Positions 8,101 through 18,960 are shown, numbered from the stretch's first letter. The stretch is DNA of 64,000 bases from Candidatus Nitrospira nitrosa (GCF_001458735.1 NZ_CZQA01000013.1:116697-180696); one strand, 5' to 3'. Notes: generated by a model not told the origin, from the sequence alone. Made by a program: numbers and translations.

Positions 8101-10113
8101 TTATGAAACAGTGGGCCGCTTCTGTCGAACGGAGTTGACTGGATCAGGTGTGGTTCGCAATCCAAGATCTTCAACCATGGCGCGAAGCGGTTCTGCCAGC
8201 GACCAGGCCTGCGCAGGACAGCCGCGTGGAGTATGTGGATGGTCCCCGTCGAAAATCTCCGATATATGATCCAGACACGTCTCATGTAGATTTGCTTCTA
8301 TCCCATTTAGAAATGACCGCGCCTCACGTTTTATCCTGGAAGTGCGCCCGAACGTGTTCAGCCAGGCAGTCACAAAAGCGCCCAACAGAAACGGCCAAAC
8401 GGTTCCCTGATGGTACGCACTATCGCGTTCTCTCGGTCCTCCTTCATAGCGTGGCCGATACCGATTGTCTCGCGGTGACAGCGTTCGAAGACCCACAGGA
8501 GTGAGGAGCTGTTCCTTGACGAGCTGAAGCACCCGCATGGCCTGCTCCTTCTTCAGCAAATCATCGCACAGGGAAATGGCATACACTTGATTGGGGCGGA
8601 TCGAGGGATCGTCTCCCTCTGGTCCATCAATGGTATCGTATAGATACTGTCCGCGCTGGTACCAGAATCGTGTACGAAAGGATGTGAGGGCTCGTGTTCT
8701 ATCTCTCCGGCAATCAGCCGCATAGGCTCGCTCACCAAACTGTGCGGCCAAACGAACGCCGACTTGCAATGCCCGAATCCACAAGACTTGAATCTCTACC
8801 GGCTTTCCATGCCGTGGTGTGACGACCCAATCCCCGATTTTGGCATCCATCCATGTCAGTTGTATCCCCGGCATCCCTCCCGAAATCAGCCCATCGTTAT
8901 CCATTTTGATATTGTATCTTGTGCCTTGACGATAGCCATCGAGAATCTGTTTGATGGCCGGCCAGACAACGGCTCGTACTCGTTTCGAATCCTTGCTGTA
9001 CGCCAGATAGCGATCGACGGCGTAGATAAACCAGAGGGACGCATCGATGGCATTGTATTCAGGGTCGTGGCCATGATCAGGGAAGCGATTCGGAACCATG
9101 CCCTCCGACACAAAGGGAACGAAAGATGCAATAATGTCCCAGGCGACCTTGTACTGTCCGGTCACAAGAAAGAGGCCAGGCAATGAGATGAACGTGTCTC
9201 GCCCCCAATCTGCGAACCAAGGATATCCGGCAATCACCGTCTGCTTCGAACCTTGGCGAACCAAGAATGTATCGGCACCTCGCCGAAGTGCTTCGGCAAA
9301 GCGGTCTGCATCCTTCGCGGCCTGGTGATGTTTCATACGCCTGACACGTTCTTTGCGAATGAGTTCTCCGATCTCAATATCGTCACCCCCCTCGCTGGTC
9401 AGAGCGAGAGCCTGCTCCCCACCAGGTTCCAAGTGGAACAGCAATTCTCCTGGAGACCACCAGTCTTCCTGAAAATCAAGCCCGCGTTCCCGTTCCAGAG
9501 GGAACTGCACATTCCGATACCAATCGGGGAGATGGTGGTAGCTTCCGGTATGTCCGCAATGCACGGCCGGAAGACCCTGGTAAGGCTGCCAGGTCACCCA
9601 CTGCTCGGTGATCGCTGCCGCAGGGGCAAGGGCTCCGTTGTCATGGTGCAGGGCATGATAGTCACGACCCGTGAGCATCGGACGTACCCGTAGTTCGATT
9701 GAATCCGTGGTTGGAGTGAGGAGTCTCCAGCGCACCACAACCGTGCCCTGGCCTCGCACGCAGAAGATTTCCCGGCTGACTGTTCGATCGTCGAACCTAA
9801 ACGTCCAGGTTGGCCAAGGCGTCGATGAGAAGGAGATGCAGTGACGATACCCTTGAGGATGGATCACACCGGGATACAGATTCGCCGAAATTGAAATTGC
9901 GCCGCCATCCAGATGAAGCCATTCCTCCAAGTGATTGACCAGCACGTAGCGATGGTTCTGCTGAGGTGTCGCCACAAGCAACAAGCCATGATAGCGACGC
10001 GTATTAGCACCGGCCACCGTGCCCGACGCAAATCCCCCACACCCATTCGTCTCCAACCATTCCAGACTCAGCGCACGATCGGGATCTTGGCATTCTTCTT
10101 TGCCGATCCGCAT
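8101..10113 (-). CDS. glycogen debranching enzyme (amylo-alpha-1,6-glucosidase)
   Basis: About 670 residues. The N-terminal GDE domain shows LETNGCGGFASGTVAG and TRRYHGLLL. The C-terminal (alpha/alpha)6 GDE_C catalytic domain shows IAGYPWFADWGRDTFISLPG, DASLWFIYAVDRYL, PNQVYAISL and HQGTVWPFLLGAF. This is the archaeal/bacterial GDE type that removes alpha-1,6 branches from glycogen. ATG 10113 was chosen because GAGG lies seven bases upstream; the frame extends to a GTG at 10176, which falls inside a short inverted repeat. It is downstream of the GH63-like gene on the same strand, consistent with an alpha-glucan metabolism unit. Confidence 0.88.
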   Translation of the reverse strand: MRIGKEECQDPDRALSLEWLETNGCGGFASGTVAGANTRRYHGLLLVATPQQNHRYVLVNHLEEWLHLDGGAISISANLYPGVIHPQGYRHCISFSSTPWPTWTFRFDDRTVSREIFCVRGQGTVVVRWRLLTPTTDSIELRVRPMLTGRDYHALHHDNGALAPAAAITEQWVTWQPYQGLPAVHCGHTGSYHHLPDWYRNVQFPLERERGLDFQEDWWSPGELLFHLEPGGEQALALTSEGGDDIEIGELIRKERVRRMKHHQAAKDADRFAEALRRGADTFLVRQGSKQTVIAGYPWFADWGRDTFISLPGLFLVTGQYKVAWDIIASFVPFVSEGMVPNRFPDHGHDPEYNAIDASLWFIYAVDRYLAYSKDSKRVRAVVWPAIKQILDGYRQGTRYNIKMDNDGLISGGMPGIQLTWMDAKIGDWVVTPRHGKPVEIQVLWIRALQVGVRLAAQFGERAYAADCRRDRTRALTSFRTRFWYQRGQYLYDTIDGPEGDDPSIRPNQVYAISLCDDLLKKEQAMRVLQLVKEQLLTPVGLRTLSPRDNRYRPRYEGGPRERDSAYHQGTVWPFLLGAFVTAWLNTFGRTSRIKREARSFLNGIEANLHETCLDHISEIFDGDHPHTPRGCPAQAWSLAEPLRAMVEDLGLRTTPDPVNSVRQKRPTVS

Positions 10114-10150
10114 CAACTGTCCTCGTCGTTCGTATCTCGTACTCTTCAGA

Positions 10151-10189
10151 TTCGCTTCACCGTTCGACAAGCTCACGGTCCGGAGCGAA
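10151..10189. repeat. short interspersed repeat-like hairpin between two glycosidase genes
   Basis: TTCGCT (10151-10156) pairs with AGCGAA (10184-10189) and CCG with CGG inside. The core TTCGACAAGCTCACGGTCCG resembles a short repeat that turns up often between genes in Nitrospira and other environmental genomes (recognisable in translation as PFDKL). It lies in the 102 bp gap between the GH63-like stop and the debranching-enzyme start. No second copy was noticed in this window. Confidence 0.4.
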
Positions 10190-10215
10190 GTCGTAGGGCG
10201 AGTGCCACTTCCCCC

Positions 10216-12897
10216 CTACTCCCCGCTCTGCTGGATAAGCTTGGCGACTAAGCCGGTCCATCCTGTCTGATGACTTGCTCCAATCCCAGTCCCATTGTCG
10301 CCATGGAAATACTCGTAAAATGCGATGGCATCTCGCCAGCATGGATCGTCTTGAAATTTCCTGAGCCCGCCATGCACGGGACGGCGTCCTGTCTTATCAC
10401 GAAGAAAAATACGCGTCAGTCGTCGGGACAGCTCGGAGGCGACTTCGTTCAACGAGATGAATCGCCCTGACCGAACCGGGTACTCGACCTTAAACTCCTC
10501 ACCAAGGAAGTAATGGAACTTTTGGAGCGATTCAATGAGGAGATAGTTGACTGGAAACCAAATGGGCCCCCTCCAGTTTGAATTGCCTCCGAAGAGCCCC
10601 GTACTCGATTCGGCCGGTTCATAGTCCACCCGATACTCTCGGCCCATGAGAGAGAGCACATAGGGGTGGTCCTTGTGATACCGCGAGAGGGCCCGAATAC
10701 CATAGGGGGACAGAAATTCCTCTTCGTCCAGCATATATCGCAGCACCGATTTCAACCGCGAACGATTCACGAGGGATAAAAATCGTCGGACTTCACCGTT
10801 CTGGGACTGGGTCTCCACATGGATACTGAAATCAGGTCGGTTTTCAATAAACCACTGCATCCGGTGTTTGAACCGCGGGAGTTGATCGATCAACTCGGAG
10901 TCCAAGGTTTCGACGGCAAACAACGGGATGAGGCCGACAAGAGATCGGACCTTGAGTGGACAGGTCTGACCGTCCGGCAGGTGCAAGACGTCATAAAAAA
11001 ATCCATCGTCTCGATTCCACAGCTCAATGTTCTCCCCGCCGATGTTATTCATAGCCCGGCAGATATAGACGAAGTGCTCAAAAAACTTGCTGGCCACATC
11101 CTCGTATGCTCGATTGTCACGTGCCAGTTCCAGTGCGATCGATAGCATATTGAGGCAATACATCCCCATCCAACTGGTGGCATCCGACTGTTCGATACGG
11201 CCGCCGGTCGGCAGGGGAGCACTCCGATCAAAAACTCCGATATTGTCCAGCCCTAAAAACCCTCCTTGAAAGATGTTCTTCCCTTCCGCGTCTTTCCGAT
11301 TGACCCACCAGGTAAAGTTCAGAAGGAGCTTATGGAAGACACGTTCAAGGAAGACGTGATCACCGACGCCTTTCCGTTTCTTCTCGATCTTATACACACG
11401 CCAGGCAGCCCAGGCGTGGACGGGAGGGTTGACGTCTCCGAACGCCCATTCATAGGCAGGAATCTGCCCGTTCGGATGCATATACCACTCTCGGAGCATG
11501 AGAATCAGCTGCTCCTTGGCGAACGTCGAGTCGACAAGGGCCAGCGGAATACAATGGAATGCTAAATCCCACGCGGCGTACCAGGGATATTCCCACTTAT
11601 CCGGCATTGAGATCACATCGGCATTGTACAGGTGTGTCCAGTCGGAGTTTCGCCCATGCAGTCGTTCTTGAGGCGGATCCGGCATCCCCGGATCACCCAC
11701 AAGCCAGCGCTTGAGGTCGTAGTGGTAGAACTGTTTGCTCCATAGTAGCCCAGCGAAGGCTTGTCGTTGAACGAGCTTCGCGTCCTCGGACAGCTGTGCC
11801 GGAGCCAGTTCCTCATAGAACTCATTGGCCTCCTGAATCCGTTGCTCAAAGAGTCCATCGCTGTGCTTCCCATAAACTCTTTTTGGATCAGATTCATTCG
11901 TCAGACAAAGCCGAACCATATCCGATTCCCCAGGAGCCAACGTCAGCACATACTGCGCAGCTGCCTTCGAGCCGATCTTCCCGGGATTCACCGCATCGGT
12001 CTGTCCATGAATGATGTAATCATGAAAGCTGTCCTTCACGTACCGTGAGCCGTCCTGATCTCCGTACAATCGTCTGGAGTTTGTCTCGTTTTCAGTGAAC
12101 AGCAACGATGGTTTTCGCTCACACCAGAGAAACCGCTTCCCGTAGTACTCGTGCTCCAGCTGAACGACACTGAGATTGTTTGCTGTGGCTCCTTCACGCA
12201 TTCGTGGCCGACGAGCATCGAGTCCCCACGACCACGTATTTCTGAACCAGAGAGTCGGCAGCAGGGTCAGTTCAGCGCGGTCAGGCCCTCGGTTTGTAAC
12301 CTGGATCCTGATGAAGAGCTCCTCCGGTGTCCTCTTCGCATACTCAACCACCACATCGAAATAGCGATCCTCATCAAACACACCCGTATCAATGAGCTCG
12401 TACTCTCCATCTCGTCGCCCCCGCCGGCGATTCTCCTCAGCCAACCTGGCATAGGGAAATTCAAGTTGCGGATACTTACACAGATACTTCATATATGAAT
12501 GGGTTGGCGTTGAATCTAAATAGAAATAATACTCCTTCACATCTTCGCCGTGATTCCCTTCATTGCCTGTGACTCCGAACACTCGCTCCTTTAGAATGGG
12601 ATCGCGTCCATTCCAAAGCGCAATCGCGAAACAGATGTACTGATGACGATCCGAGACCCCGGCGAGCCCGTCTTCATTCCAGCGGTAGGCACGAGAGCGA
12701 GCATGATCGTGAGGAAACGATTCCCACGCCGTACCATAAGGACTGTAGTCTTCCCGAACCGTCCCCCAAGCCCGTTCGCTTAGGTATGGCCCCCAGCGCT
12801 TCCAATGCTGCTTCCGTAGAGCATCTTCTTCCAGCCGTTGCCGTTCGGCGCCATGGAGTGTTTGAGAACGAGAAGACCGCTTAACTGCTTTCGCCAT
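10216..12897 (-). CDS. GH63-like glucosidase (MGH1-type)
   Basis: About 893 residues from ATG 12897; the frame stays open 31 codons upstream but that extension is not protein-like. Typical segments of the bacterial COG glucosidase family are [56 protein letters not shown], the central [32 protein letters not shown] and [13 protein letters not shown], and the C-terminal [20 protein letters not shown]. These belong to an (alpha/alpha)6 catalytic domain of the GH63/MGH1 group. The substrate is probably an alpha-glucoside or glycosylglycerate; this is inference. The neighbour downstream is a debranching enzyme. Confidence 0.85.
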   Translation of the reverse strand: MAKAVKRSSRSQTLHGAERQRLEEDALRKQHWKRWGPYLSERAWGTVREDYSPYGTAWESFPHDHARSRAYRWNEDGLAGVSDRHQYICFAIALWNGRDPILKERVFGVTGNEGNHGEDVKEYYFYLDSTPTHSYMKYLCKYPQLEFPYARLAEENRRRGRRDGEYELIDTGVFDEDRYFDVVVEYAKRTPEELFIRIQVTNRGPDRAELTLLPTLWFRNTWSWGLDARRPRMREGATANNLSVVQLEHEYYGKRFLWCERKPSLLFTENETNSRRLYGDQDGSRYVKDSFHDYIIHGQTDAVNPGKIGSKAAAQYVLTLAPGESDMVRLCLTNESDPKRVYGKHSDGLFEQRIQEANEFYEELAPAQLSEDAKLVQRQAFAGLLWSKQFYHYDLKRWLVGDPGMPDPPQERLHGRNSDWTHLYNADVISMPDKWEYPWYAAWDLAFHCIPLALVDSTFAKEQLILMLREWYMHPNGQIPAYEWAFGDVNPPVHAWAAWRVYKIEKKRKGVGDHVFLERVFHKLLLNFTWWVNRKDAEGKNIFQGGFLGLDNIGVFDRSAPLPTGGRIEQSDATSWMGMYCLNMLSIALELARDNRAYEDVASKFFEHFVYICRAMNNIGGENIELWNRDDGFFYDVLHLPDGQTCPLKVRSLVGLIPLFAVETLDSELIDQLPRFKHRMQWFIENRPDFSIHVETQSQNGEVRRFLSLVNRSRLKSVLRYMLDEEEFLSPYGIRALSRYHKDHPYVLSLMGREYRVDYEPAESSTGLFGGNSNWRGPIWFPVNYLLIESLQKFHYFLGEEFKVEYPVRSGRFISLNEVASELSRRLTRIFLRDKTGRRPVHGGLRKFQDDPCWRDAIAFYEYFHGDNGTGIGASHQTGWTGLVAKLIQQSGE

Positions 12898-13165
12898 ACG
12901 AACCCCGTGCGTCTGACCGCAGCTGCAGTGCACAACGACTACGATGCGCCCAATAGACCACAGAATCAAGCTCGTGCCCAGCCGAGACACTTTTACCCAA
13001 GTCCCTCCTCGGTCTTTTTTCCGCGCTCCTGGATGACCCAGGATGAACCACGAGCGGCACGCACCACGATCCGACAGGTGAGGAGTGATCCTGGAAGAAC
13101 GCTATCTGATCCAAGAATATCGAGAATATAATGAAAGAAGGCAGGAAGGGATACTGCTCAGAAAC

Positions 13166-13426
13166 TCAACTCCAGATCACTTGTTCCTGATTGAGGAGGT
13201 ACTCAATCACTTCGATACTGTTCCGCATCTGGATCTGGGCCTGTTCGGACATAGGAAGCACCGCACCGACTAATTTCCCCGACTCCATGTCCATGAGTGA
13301 GGGAATCGCCTCGCCGGAGAGTTTTTCGAGGTTGCTTCGGAAGCTAGCCAATGGACGACCTCCTGGTTGAATCTTTCTCGGCATGCTCGAGCCATTACTT
13401 GAGCCGGAAAGTGCACTGGACGACAT
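13166..13426 (-). CDS. hypothetical small protein
   Basis: An 86-residue frame from ATG 13426, which has GAGGCG six bases upstream. The protein is polar with an N-terminal Ser-rich stretch and a C-terminal amphipathic helix (MSEQAQIQMRNSIEVIEYLL). No domain is recognised. It sits between the GH63-like gene and the beta-helix protein on the same strand. Composition is protein-like in the second half, but support is limited to the ribosome site and position. Confidence 0.4.
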   Translation of the reverse strand: MSSSALSGSSNGSSMPRKIQPGGRPLASFRSNLEKLSGEAIPSLMDMESGKLVGAVLPMSEQAQIQMRNSIEVIEYLLNQEQVIWS

Positions 13427-13503
13427 CGTACGCGCCTCAAAGGATACCAGGCATATCTCGGCGAGGGGCACACCTCGCTATCACATTGCTTTTAATGGAA
13501 TTT

Positions 13504-14541
13504 CTACTGAGCTGATACAGGTCGGTGAGGGGGGAGCGCTCCAAGGTAGCGAAATCCCCCTACATTGAGAAGCGTGGTATCGGACGGGAGACGAAAGTCA
13601 TCACGCTCCGCATCAACAAACCGAGGATCCACAAAGATATCGGACTTGGCCCTCAGTTCCGGGGCGGGACGATTCGGCGAACCAACTCTCATATAGTCAG
13701 CCTCGCCGTTGAAGAGCAAGTTGTACCCAATACGAATCTGACTCGATGGGGCGATCAGAAAGCCGACCTTATTGAAACTCACGATGTTCCCCATGGCCTC
13801 GATCCGCGAGGCACCGAGAAATGTCGCGCCACCGCCGTTCTTCACCAAGGTATTGTTCACTAACACGGCAGCAGCCTGATCACCGATGACGACAGCCTCA
13901 AAAAGACTTCTTGTAATGACATTGCGCTCAAATCGAACCGACGACTCGCCGGTGACGTTGATACCATAATCGTTGTCATGGATGAAATTCCCAACCAGGG
14001 TAGCGTGAGAGTCGGAAAAGTGCGCGCCTGTTGTCTCGCTTCCGCCAATAATGCAGTCTTCTATTCGAACGTCCTGAACCTGTTGGCTGAAGACCATGCC
14101 CTTGACATGAAGTTGACGGAGCACGATGCGGTTGCCATTAAAAAGGCCGAGCGCATGTCCGCCATGCTCATTGATCGTCAGACCGCTGATCTCAATATCC
14201 GTGGCACCATAAGGCCATTTCCCCACATGGAGAACGCCTACCATCTGCCCTCGCCCTTGCAGAACAACCTGTCCAATCCCAACACCGATGATCTTGATTT
14301 TTTCCTTACTATGGACGGTCAGGTCCTGGGGATAGACGCCAGCCTTAATCAATACCGTATCACCCTTCCCGGCACTGTCCACCGCCTCTTGTATCGATGA
14401 GAACTCGCCTGAACCGTCCAAGGCAACGGTGATCGTCCGCGGACTAGGGACCACGCCCTCTGTCTCGGCCATAGCAGTCTCGGCACCGGCGAACGAACAC
14501 ATGACAACGATCAGCAGAACTCGAAACATGCCAAAATTCAT
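13504..14541 (-). CDS. secreted right-handed parallel beta-helix protein
   Basis: 345 residues with a signal peptide (FRVLLIVVMCSFAGAETAMA). The first part (ITVALDGSGEFSSIQEAVDS, AGKGDTVLIKAGVYPQDLTV) is the typical entry of pectin-lyase-fold and NosD-like proteins. It is followed by successive coils such as IEISGLTINEHGGHALGLF, VRIEDCIIGG, ATLVGNFIHDNDYGINV and AAVLVNNTLVKNGGGATFLG. No catalytic residues of a known polysaccharide lyase are evident, so binding or processing of an envelope glycan is only a guess. It is monocistronic and divergent from coaE. Confidence 0.82.
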   Translation of the reverse strand: MNFGMFRVLLIVVMCSFAGAETAMAETEGVVPSPRTITVALDGSGEFSSIQEAVDSAGKGDTVLIKAGVYPQDLTVHSKEKIKIIGVGIGQVVLQGRGQMVGVLHVGKWPYGATDIEISGLTINEHGGHALGLFNGNRIVLRQLHVKGMVFSQQVQDVRIEDCIIGGSETTGAHFSDSHATLVGNFIHDNDYGINVTGESSVRFERNVITRSLFEAVVIGDQAAAVLVNNTLVKNGGGATFLGASRIEAMGNIVSFNKVGFLIAPSSQIRIGYNLLFNGEADYMRVGSPNRPAPELRAKSDIFVDPRFVDAERDDFRLPSDTTLLNVGGFRYLGALPPHRPVSAQ

Positions 14542-14592
14542 ACAAGCAGAGAACGGGAGATGTCAATCTCAGTTTGTCGTCAAGGGTGACGC

Positions 14593-15231
14593 ATGATAAG
14601 CTCCGCCGCTATGATCCTCATAGGGCTCACAGGTGGAGTGGCCACAGGAAAGAGCACCGTGGCACAGATGTTCAAACAATGCGGAGCCGTGGTCATTGAT
14701 GCCGATGCCTTGGCACGAGAGGTCGTCCAGCCTGACAAACCGGCATGGAGGGACGTTGTTCGTACATTTAGCAAGAAAGTTCTGAATCCCGATCGAACGA
14801 TCAACCGACAAGCCCTCGGGTCGATCGTCTTCAGATATCCAGCAAAACGACGCCGACTAGAACGCATCATCCATCCTCGCGTAGCCCGCGAGCAACAACG
14901 ACTGACCAGAGAAGCCGCCAGAAAAGATCCGACCGCCGTTGTGCTCTATGATGTTCCCCTTCTCTTCGAAGCCGGCATCGACAAGCGAGTGCAGAAGATC
15001 ATCGTGGTCACTGCAGATCAACAGACTCAAATCGCCCGCCTTAAGAAGCGTAATGGTCTCTCACGAGCTGAAGCCCTTCGGCGCATTCGCAGCCAGATGC
15101 CACTGGCGAAAAAGGCCCAGATGGCCGATCTCGTCATTGACGGAACAGTGTCTCGTGCGGTTGGGAGGAGGCGGGTTCAGGAAGCATTTGCGATACTGTC
15201 GCAATGGGCAACCTCCAAGTCTCGCTTCTAA
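14593..15231 (+). CDS. coaE: dephospho-CoA kinase
   Basis: 212 residues, normal for CoaE. The P-loop is ILIGLTGGVATGKSTV, followed by the Asp motif VVIDADALAREVV and the segments HPRVAREQ and VVLYDVPLLFEAG that complete the family signature. It phosphorylates the ribose 3-OH of dephospho-CoA, the last step of coenzyme A synthesis. The start at 14593 has AAGGGTG upstream; an internal ATG at 14611 is possible. coaX, a pantothenate kinase for the first CoA step, lies elsewhere in the window at 52944. Confidence 0.95.
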   Translation: MISSAAMILIGLTGGVATGKSTVAQMFKQCGAVVIDADALAREVVQPDKPAWRDVVRTFSKKVLNPDRTINRQALGSIVFRYPAKRRRLERIIHPRVAREQQRLTREAARKDPTAVVLYDVPLLFEAGIDKRVQKIIVVTADQQTQIARLKKRNGLSRAEALRRIRSQMPLAKKAQMADLVIDGTVSRAVGRRRVQEAFAILSQWATSKSRF

Positions 15232-15376
15232 TCACATAGCTCCTGATCGCGATTCTGCAATAGGTTTTGCCTTTGATCTGGGGTTGCAAAGTGAACTGCC
15301 TGACATCCTCATTTCAACCAAGCCTTAGACAACCTTCTACCGTTTGCTTCCCTCGCTGTGATAGAGTCCCTCTCTT

Positions 15377-16291
15377 ATGCAGAACGTCGTCATCATCGGG
15401 TCAGGACCGGCCGGGTTAACCGCTGCGATCTATACGGCACGAGCAAACCTGTCTCCCCTGCTCATCGAAGGTTGGCAATCGGGCGGTCAACTCACGACAA
15501 CGACGGACGTCGAAAATTACCCCGGATTCGCGAAGGGCATCATGGGCCCTGAGCTGATGAAAGAGATGCGTGCGCAAGCCGAGCGGTTCGGCTCGGAGTT
15601 TGTGACCGGGGATGTCACCGCAGTTGATTTCACTGAGCGTCCATTTAGCATCACAATCGACGGTGAACGCGCCGTTCACACCAAAACCGTCATCATCGCC
15701 ACCGGCGCGTCCGCCATTCAGATGGGACTTCCGAATGAGAAACGCCTCACGGGTCACGGCGTCTCCACCTGCGCCACCTGTGATGGATTTTTCTTCCGTG
15801 GCAAGGAATTGGTAGTCGTCGGCGGTGGAGACAGTGCGATAGAAGAAGCGACCTTTCTGACCAAATTCGCAACAAAGGTTTCGATTGTGCACCGACGCGA
15901 CAAGCTACGGGCATCAAAAATCATGCAACAACGGGCGATGAACAACGAGAAGATCGCCTTCGTTTGGAATACCGTGGTTGAGGATATTCTGGGCAGCGAG
16001 GTCGTCACCGGCGTACGCCTCAAGAATGTCGTCACCGGAAAAACGACGGAGCGCTCCTGCGCCGGCGTTTTTGTGGCCATCGGCCATCGGCCAAACACGG
16101 CACTCTTCACCGGCCAACTCGACATGGACGAAAAGGGCTATATCCGAACGCATCAGGGCACAGGGACAAGCGTACCAGGCGTGTTTGCGGCCGGAGACGT
16201 ACAAGACTCCCATTACCGCCAAGCTATTACAGCCGCCGGTACCGGCTGTATGGCGGCAATCGATGCAGAGCGGCTCCTGGAAAGTACGTAA
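15377..16291 (+). CDS. trxB: thioredoxin-disulfide reductase
   Basis: 304 residues. The FAD-binding GSGPAGLTAAIYTARA is at the N-terminus, the redox pair is TCATCDGFFF (Cys132 and Cys135), the NADPH-binding VVGGGDSAIEEA follows, and the C-terminal GVFAAGDVQDSHYRQAITAA is the second FAD motif. All residues expected for a classical low-Mr TrxB are present. It reduces thioredoxin with NADPH in the cytoplasm. No strong Shine-Dalgarno is visible. thiI follows after 39 bp. Confidence 0.95.
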   Translation: MQNVVIIGSGPAGLTAAIYTARANLSPLLIEGWQSGGQLTTTTDVENYPGFAKGIMGPELMKEMRAQAERFGSEFVTGDVTAVDFTERPFSITIDGERAVHTKTVIIATGASAIQMGLPNEKRLTGHGVSTCATCDGFFFRGKELVVVGGGDSAIEEATFLTKFATKVSIVHRRDKLRASKIMQQRAMNNEKIAFVWNTVVEDILGSEVVTGVRLKNVVTGKTTERSCAGVFVAIGHRPNTALFTGQLDMDEKGYIRTHQGTGTSVPGVFAAGDVQDSHYRQAITAAGTGCMAAIDAERLLEST

Positions 16292-16330
16292 AAGGCAAGA
16301 AGCTATCTCACTCCTTACTCCTCACCATCC

Positions 16331-17518
16331 ATGAGAACCGCCATTGTTCATTATCATGAGCTCGCGCTCAAAGGCCGAAATCGGGACTCATTTGAGCAGT
16401 GTTTGGTCGACAATATCCGGACGTCTCTGAGTGATCTCGATATTCGACGGGTCGACAACCTCCACAGCCGGATCCGTATCACGCTTCCGTCAGAAGCCGA
16501 TCCAGATACGGTACGAGGCCGACTCGCACGGGTCTGTGGTATCGCCAATTTCTCGTTAGGCCACACCCTCCCTCTCCAGCTCTCAGCCCCAAACCTCGAT
16601 GTATTGGTATCGACCCTTCTCGATGAACTCCGATCCAAGTCATTTGAGACTTTTCGAGTCACAGCCCGTCGCGCCGACAAACGGTTAGTCCTGACCTCTA
16701 TGGACGTCGAGAAAATAGTCGGGGCAGCAATCTGTCACTCCACTGGCAAGAAGGTCAGCCTCAAGAGCCCCGACCTCACCATTTATGTTGAGCTTCTGTC
16801 AAAAGACGCGTTCTGCTCCGTAGAAAAGACAGAAGGACCAGGAGGAATGCCCGTCGGTGTCAGCGGGAAGGTGGCCTGTCTCATCTCGGGTGGGATCGAT
16901 TCGCCGGTCGCCGCCTACCGTCTCATCAAACGAGGCTGCCAAGCCTCATTCATTCACTTTTCTGGCCGACCGTTGGTCAGCCGAGCTTCTGAAGAGAAGG
17001 TCCGCGACCTTGTGCAGACGCTGACCCAGTATCAATATCACTCACGTCTCTATGTCGTCCCCTTTGGAGAAATTCAACGTGAGATTGTCCTGAATGCGCC
17101 GGCTCCGTTCCGAATCGTCCTCTATCGACGAATGATGATTCGCATTACGGAGGAGTTGGCCAGAAGGGAACAGTGTTGGGCATTGGTAACCGGCGATAGC
17201 CTGGGCCAAGTGGCGTCGCAAACGCCTCAAAACATCTGTGCGATTGAAGATGCGGCAGAACTGCCGATCCTCCGCCCACTGATCGGCATGGACAAACGAG
17301 AGATCATCGACGAAGCCAGGCGGCTCGGCACCTACGAGACATCGATCGAGCCGGACCAGGACTGCTGCAAGCTCTTTGTACCACCCCACCCAAGCACGAA
17401 GACACGCCTGGATGATGTACTAAGAATTGAGCGCATGCTGGATATTTCTTCCCTGGTCAAGCGGGGACTGGATAATGCGGAGTTGACGGAGTTGTCGTTT
17501 CCCTCCTCAGGGGGGTGA
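16331..17518 (+). CDS. thiI: tRNA 4-thiouridine synthase ThiI (no rhodanese domain)
   Basis: 395 residues. The N-terminal ferredoxin-like part begins IVHYHELALKGRNRDSFE, followed by a THUMP domain and the PP-loop ATP pyrophosphatase with SGGIDSPVAAYRLIKRG. The segment CWALVTGDSLGQVASQT and the motif PILRPLIGMDKREIID are typical. The C-terminal rhodanese domain found in E. coli ThiI is absent, as in many bacteria, so sulfur must be delivered by another protein. Roles: s4U8 in tRNA and possibly sulfur transfer for thiamine. Confidence 0.93.
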   Translation: MRTAIVHYHELALKGRNRDSFEQCLVDNIRTSLSDLDIRRVDNLHSRIRITLPSEADPDTVRGRLARVCGIANFSLGHTLPLQLSAPNLDVLVSTLLDELRSKSFETFRVTARRADKRLVLTSMDVEKIVGAAICHSTGKKVSLKSPDLTIYVELLSKDAFCSVEKTEGPGGMPVGVSGKVACLISGGIDSPVAAYRLIKRGCQASFIHFSGRPLVSRASEEKVRDLVQTLTQYQYHSRLYVVPFGEIQREIVLNAPAPFRIVLYRRMMIRITEELARREQCWALVTGDSLGQVASQTPQNICAIEDAAELPILRPLIGMDKREIIDEARRLGTYETSIEPDQDCCKLFVPPHPSTKTRLDDVLRIERMLDISSLVKRGLDNAELTELSFPSSGG

Positions 17519-17667
17519 TCTCTCAGCTTTTTCTATGGAGAGTCGAGAAAAACAGAGTCCCACGAAGCCATTGCAAATCATCACGCAGCACGGTAAGCTC
17601 GGCACACCTATTGAGCACGTTGTCCTCACCTGCTCGATACTCAAACCAGCCTACGTTCTACCATAAC

Positions 17668-17757
<90 letters not shown>

Positions 17758-18000
17758 TATCAACAGACCCAAGCGCATACTTCGAATGCCCATCTTTCTC
17801 TACCATACAACGGTTCACACATGAATGAGCCGCTGCTCCTTCTCAGTGATCTCAAGCAATACCTCGATAGTCAGGAGCAATTCATCGGCTAAGACATGCC
17901 ATATCCGTCACGGTCCAAATACGAGGTTATCTCTGCCACGCTCACATAAGCACTTTGTGAGCCGATTATTCCATTGCGCACATCTTCAGCATAAATAAAT

Positions 18001-18028
18001 ACCCGCAGTGCCTTACGACACTGCGGGT
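18001..18028 (-). terminator. rho-independent terminator of the PEP-CTERM gene
   Basis: A perfect 10-bp stem, ACCCGCAGTG and CACTGCGGGT, with an 8-base loop. On the minus strand the stem is followed by the T-rich run ATTTATTTATG. It sits 35 bp past the stop of the leftward gene ending at 18064, so it terminates that gene. Confidence 0.85.
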
Positions 18029-18063
18029 ATCCTAAAAGTAGTCATTACTTCTAATGTTCTGTA

Positions 18064-18960
18064 CTACCCTCTGCCGCGAGGAACTGACATCCTATAACGT
18101 GCAAATCCTAACGCTACTAAGCCCGCGCCAAGTAAGAGGACCGTACTGGGTTCAGGAACAGTTGGCGTCGTCCCAGGTGTCCCTGCCTCCGCCCGAAAGT
18201 TTGAGATGAACACTGCACTATCAAGGATATGATCATTGACATCGCCAACTTGAAAATTGAGAGTATGTGAACCTGCGGATAGTTGATTGAACGTAAAGGT
18301 CTGAAGCTTTACGAGACCGTGTGGGTCGCCAAATGCTGTGTTCGTATCAGACGTGGTGAGTGCACTGGCAAAGCTCACCCCGACCTGCACTGGATTGTTG
18401 GCGGCATCAAATACAATTTGGTTTGCCGAAGCTGAGCCATTCAGAAATGCCAAGAATGCATCAGTAAAATCGCTCGTAAATTCGGGGTGTTCGATTGAGC
18501 CAAAGATAAAATCAAAACCGACCTGACTGGGGGCACTCAAGGTAAATGCCACTGTCATGGAAGCGACATCATTCGAGTCTGAAAAATTCTCAATATTACC
18601 GGCCCCGTAGGCATCAAACGCTGCCGTGCCAGGTTGGCCTGTATTTGTGCTCGGAGTGCTACCTGGCCCCTGTAATCCATTATTAAACCCTGGTGTCGTT
18701 TGCACAACCTGGCCGGTTGAAAGCACGACCCCATCACCAATCGTGACCGGTGGGCTAGTAAACCCTGTATATGTTCCAAATTGGCTCGATGCACCGTTGT
18801 TAATCGTAACACTATTAATGGTTAGTAGCCCCCCTCCTCCCAATGCGGCCCCCAAAGCCGAGGTATTAGTCGTTGGAGCAATTGTCAGCGCAAACGCCCA
18901 AGTGCTCCACAACATTCCAATACCCAAGAGCAAAGCAAACAGCGTACTCCGCAAATGCAT
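18064..18960 (-). CDS. PEP-CTERM exported protein (choice-of-anchor type)
   Basis: About 298 residues from ATG 18960, which has GGAGG six bases upstream. A signal peptide (LFALLLGIGMLWSTWAFA) is followed by a domain beginning TSALGAALGGGGLLTIN, with ATG-like beta segments GFDFIFGSIEHPEF and FISNFRAEAG, resembling choice-of-anchor domains. The C-terminus carries a PEP-CTERM sorting signal: VPEPSTVLLLGAG, a hydrophobic helix, then a basic tail ARYR. Such proteins are processed by an exosortase and tied to exopolysaccharide or floc formation. No exosortase is in this window; an exopolysaccharide export protein is at 61141. A terminator and a candidate sigma-54 promoter flank the gene. Confidence 0.88.
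   Translation of the reverse strand: MHLRSTLFALLLGIGMLWSTWAFALTIAPTTNTSALGAALGGGGLLTINSVTINNGASSQFGTYTGFTSPPVTIGDGVVLSTGQVVQTTPGFNNGLQGPGSTPSTNTGQPGTAAFDAYGAGNIENFSDSNDVASMTVAFTLSAPSQVGFDFIFGSIEHPEFTSDFTDAFLAFLNGSASANQIVFDAANNPVQVGVSFASALTTSDTNTAFGDPHGLVKLQTFTFNQLSAGSHTLNFQVGDVNDHILDSAVFISNFRAEAGTPGTTPTVPEPSTVLLLGAGLVALGFARYRMSVPRGRG

Noticed and set aside
17821..17892. 23-codon frame after tRNA-Ser
   Set aside because: No ribosome site and too short to support; the ATG could be chance.
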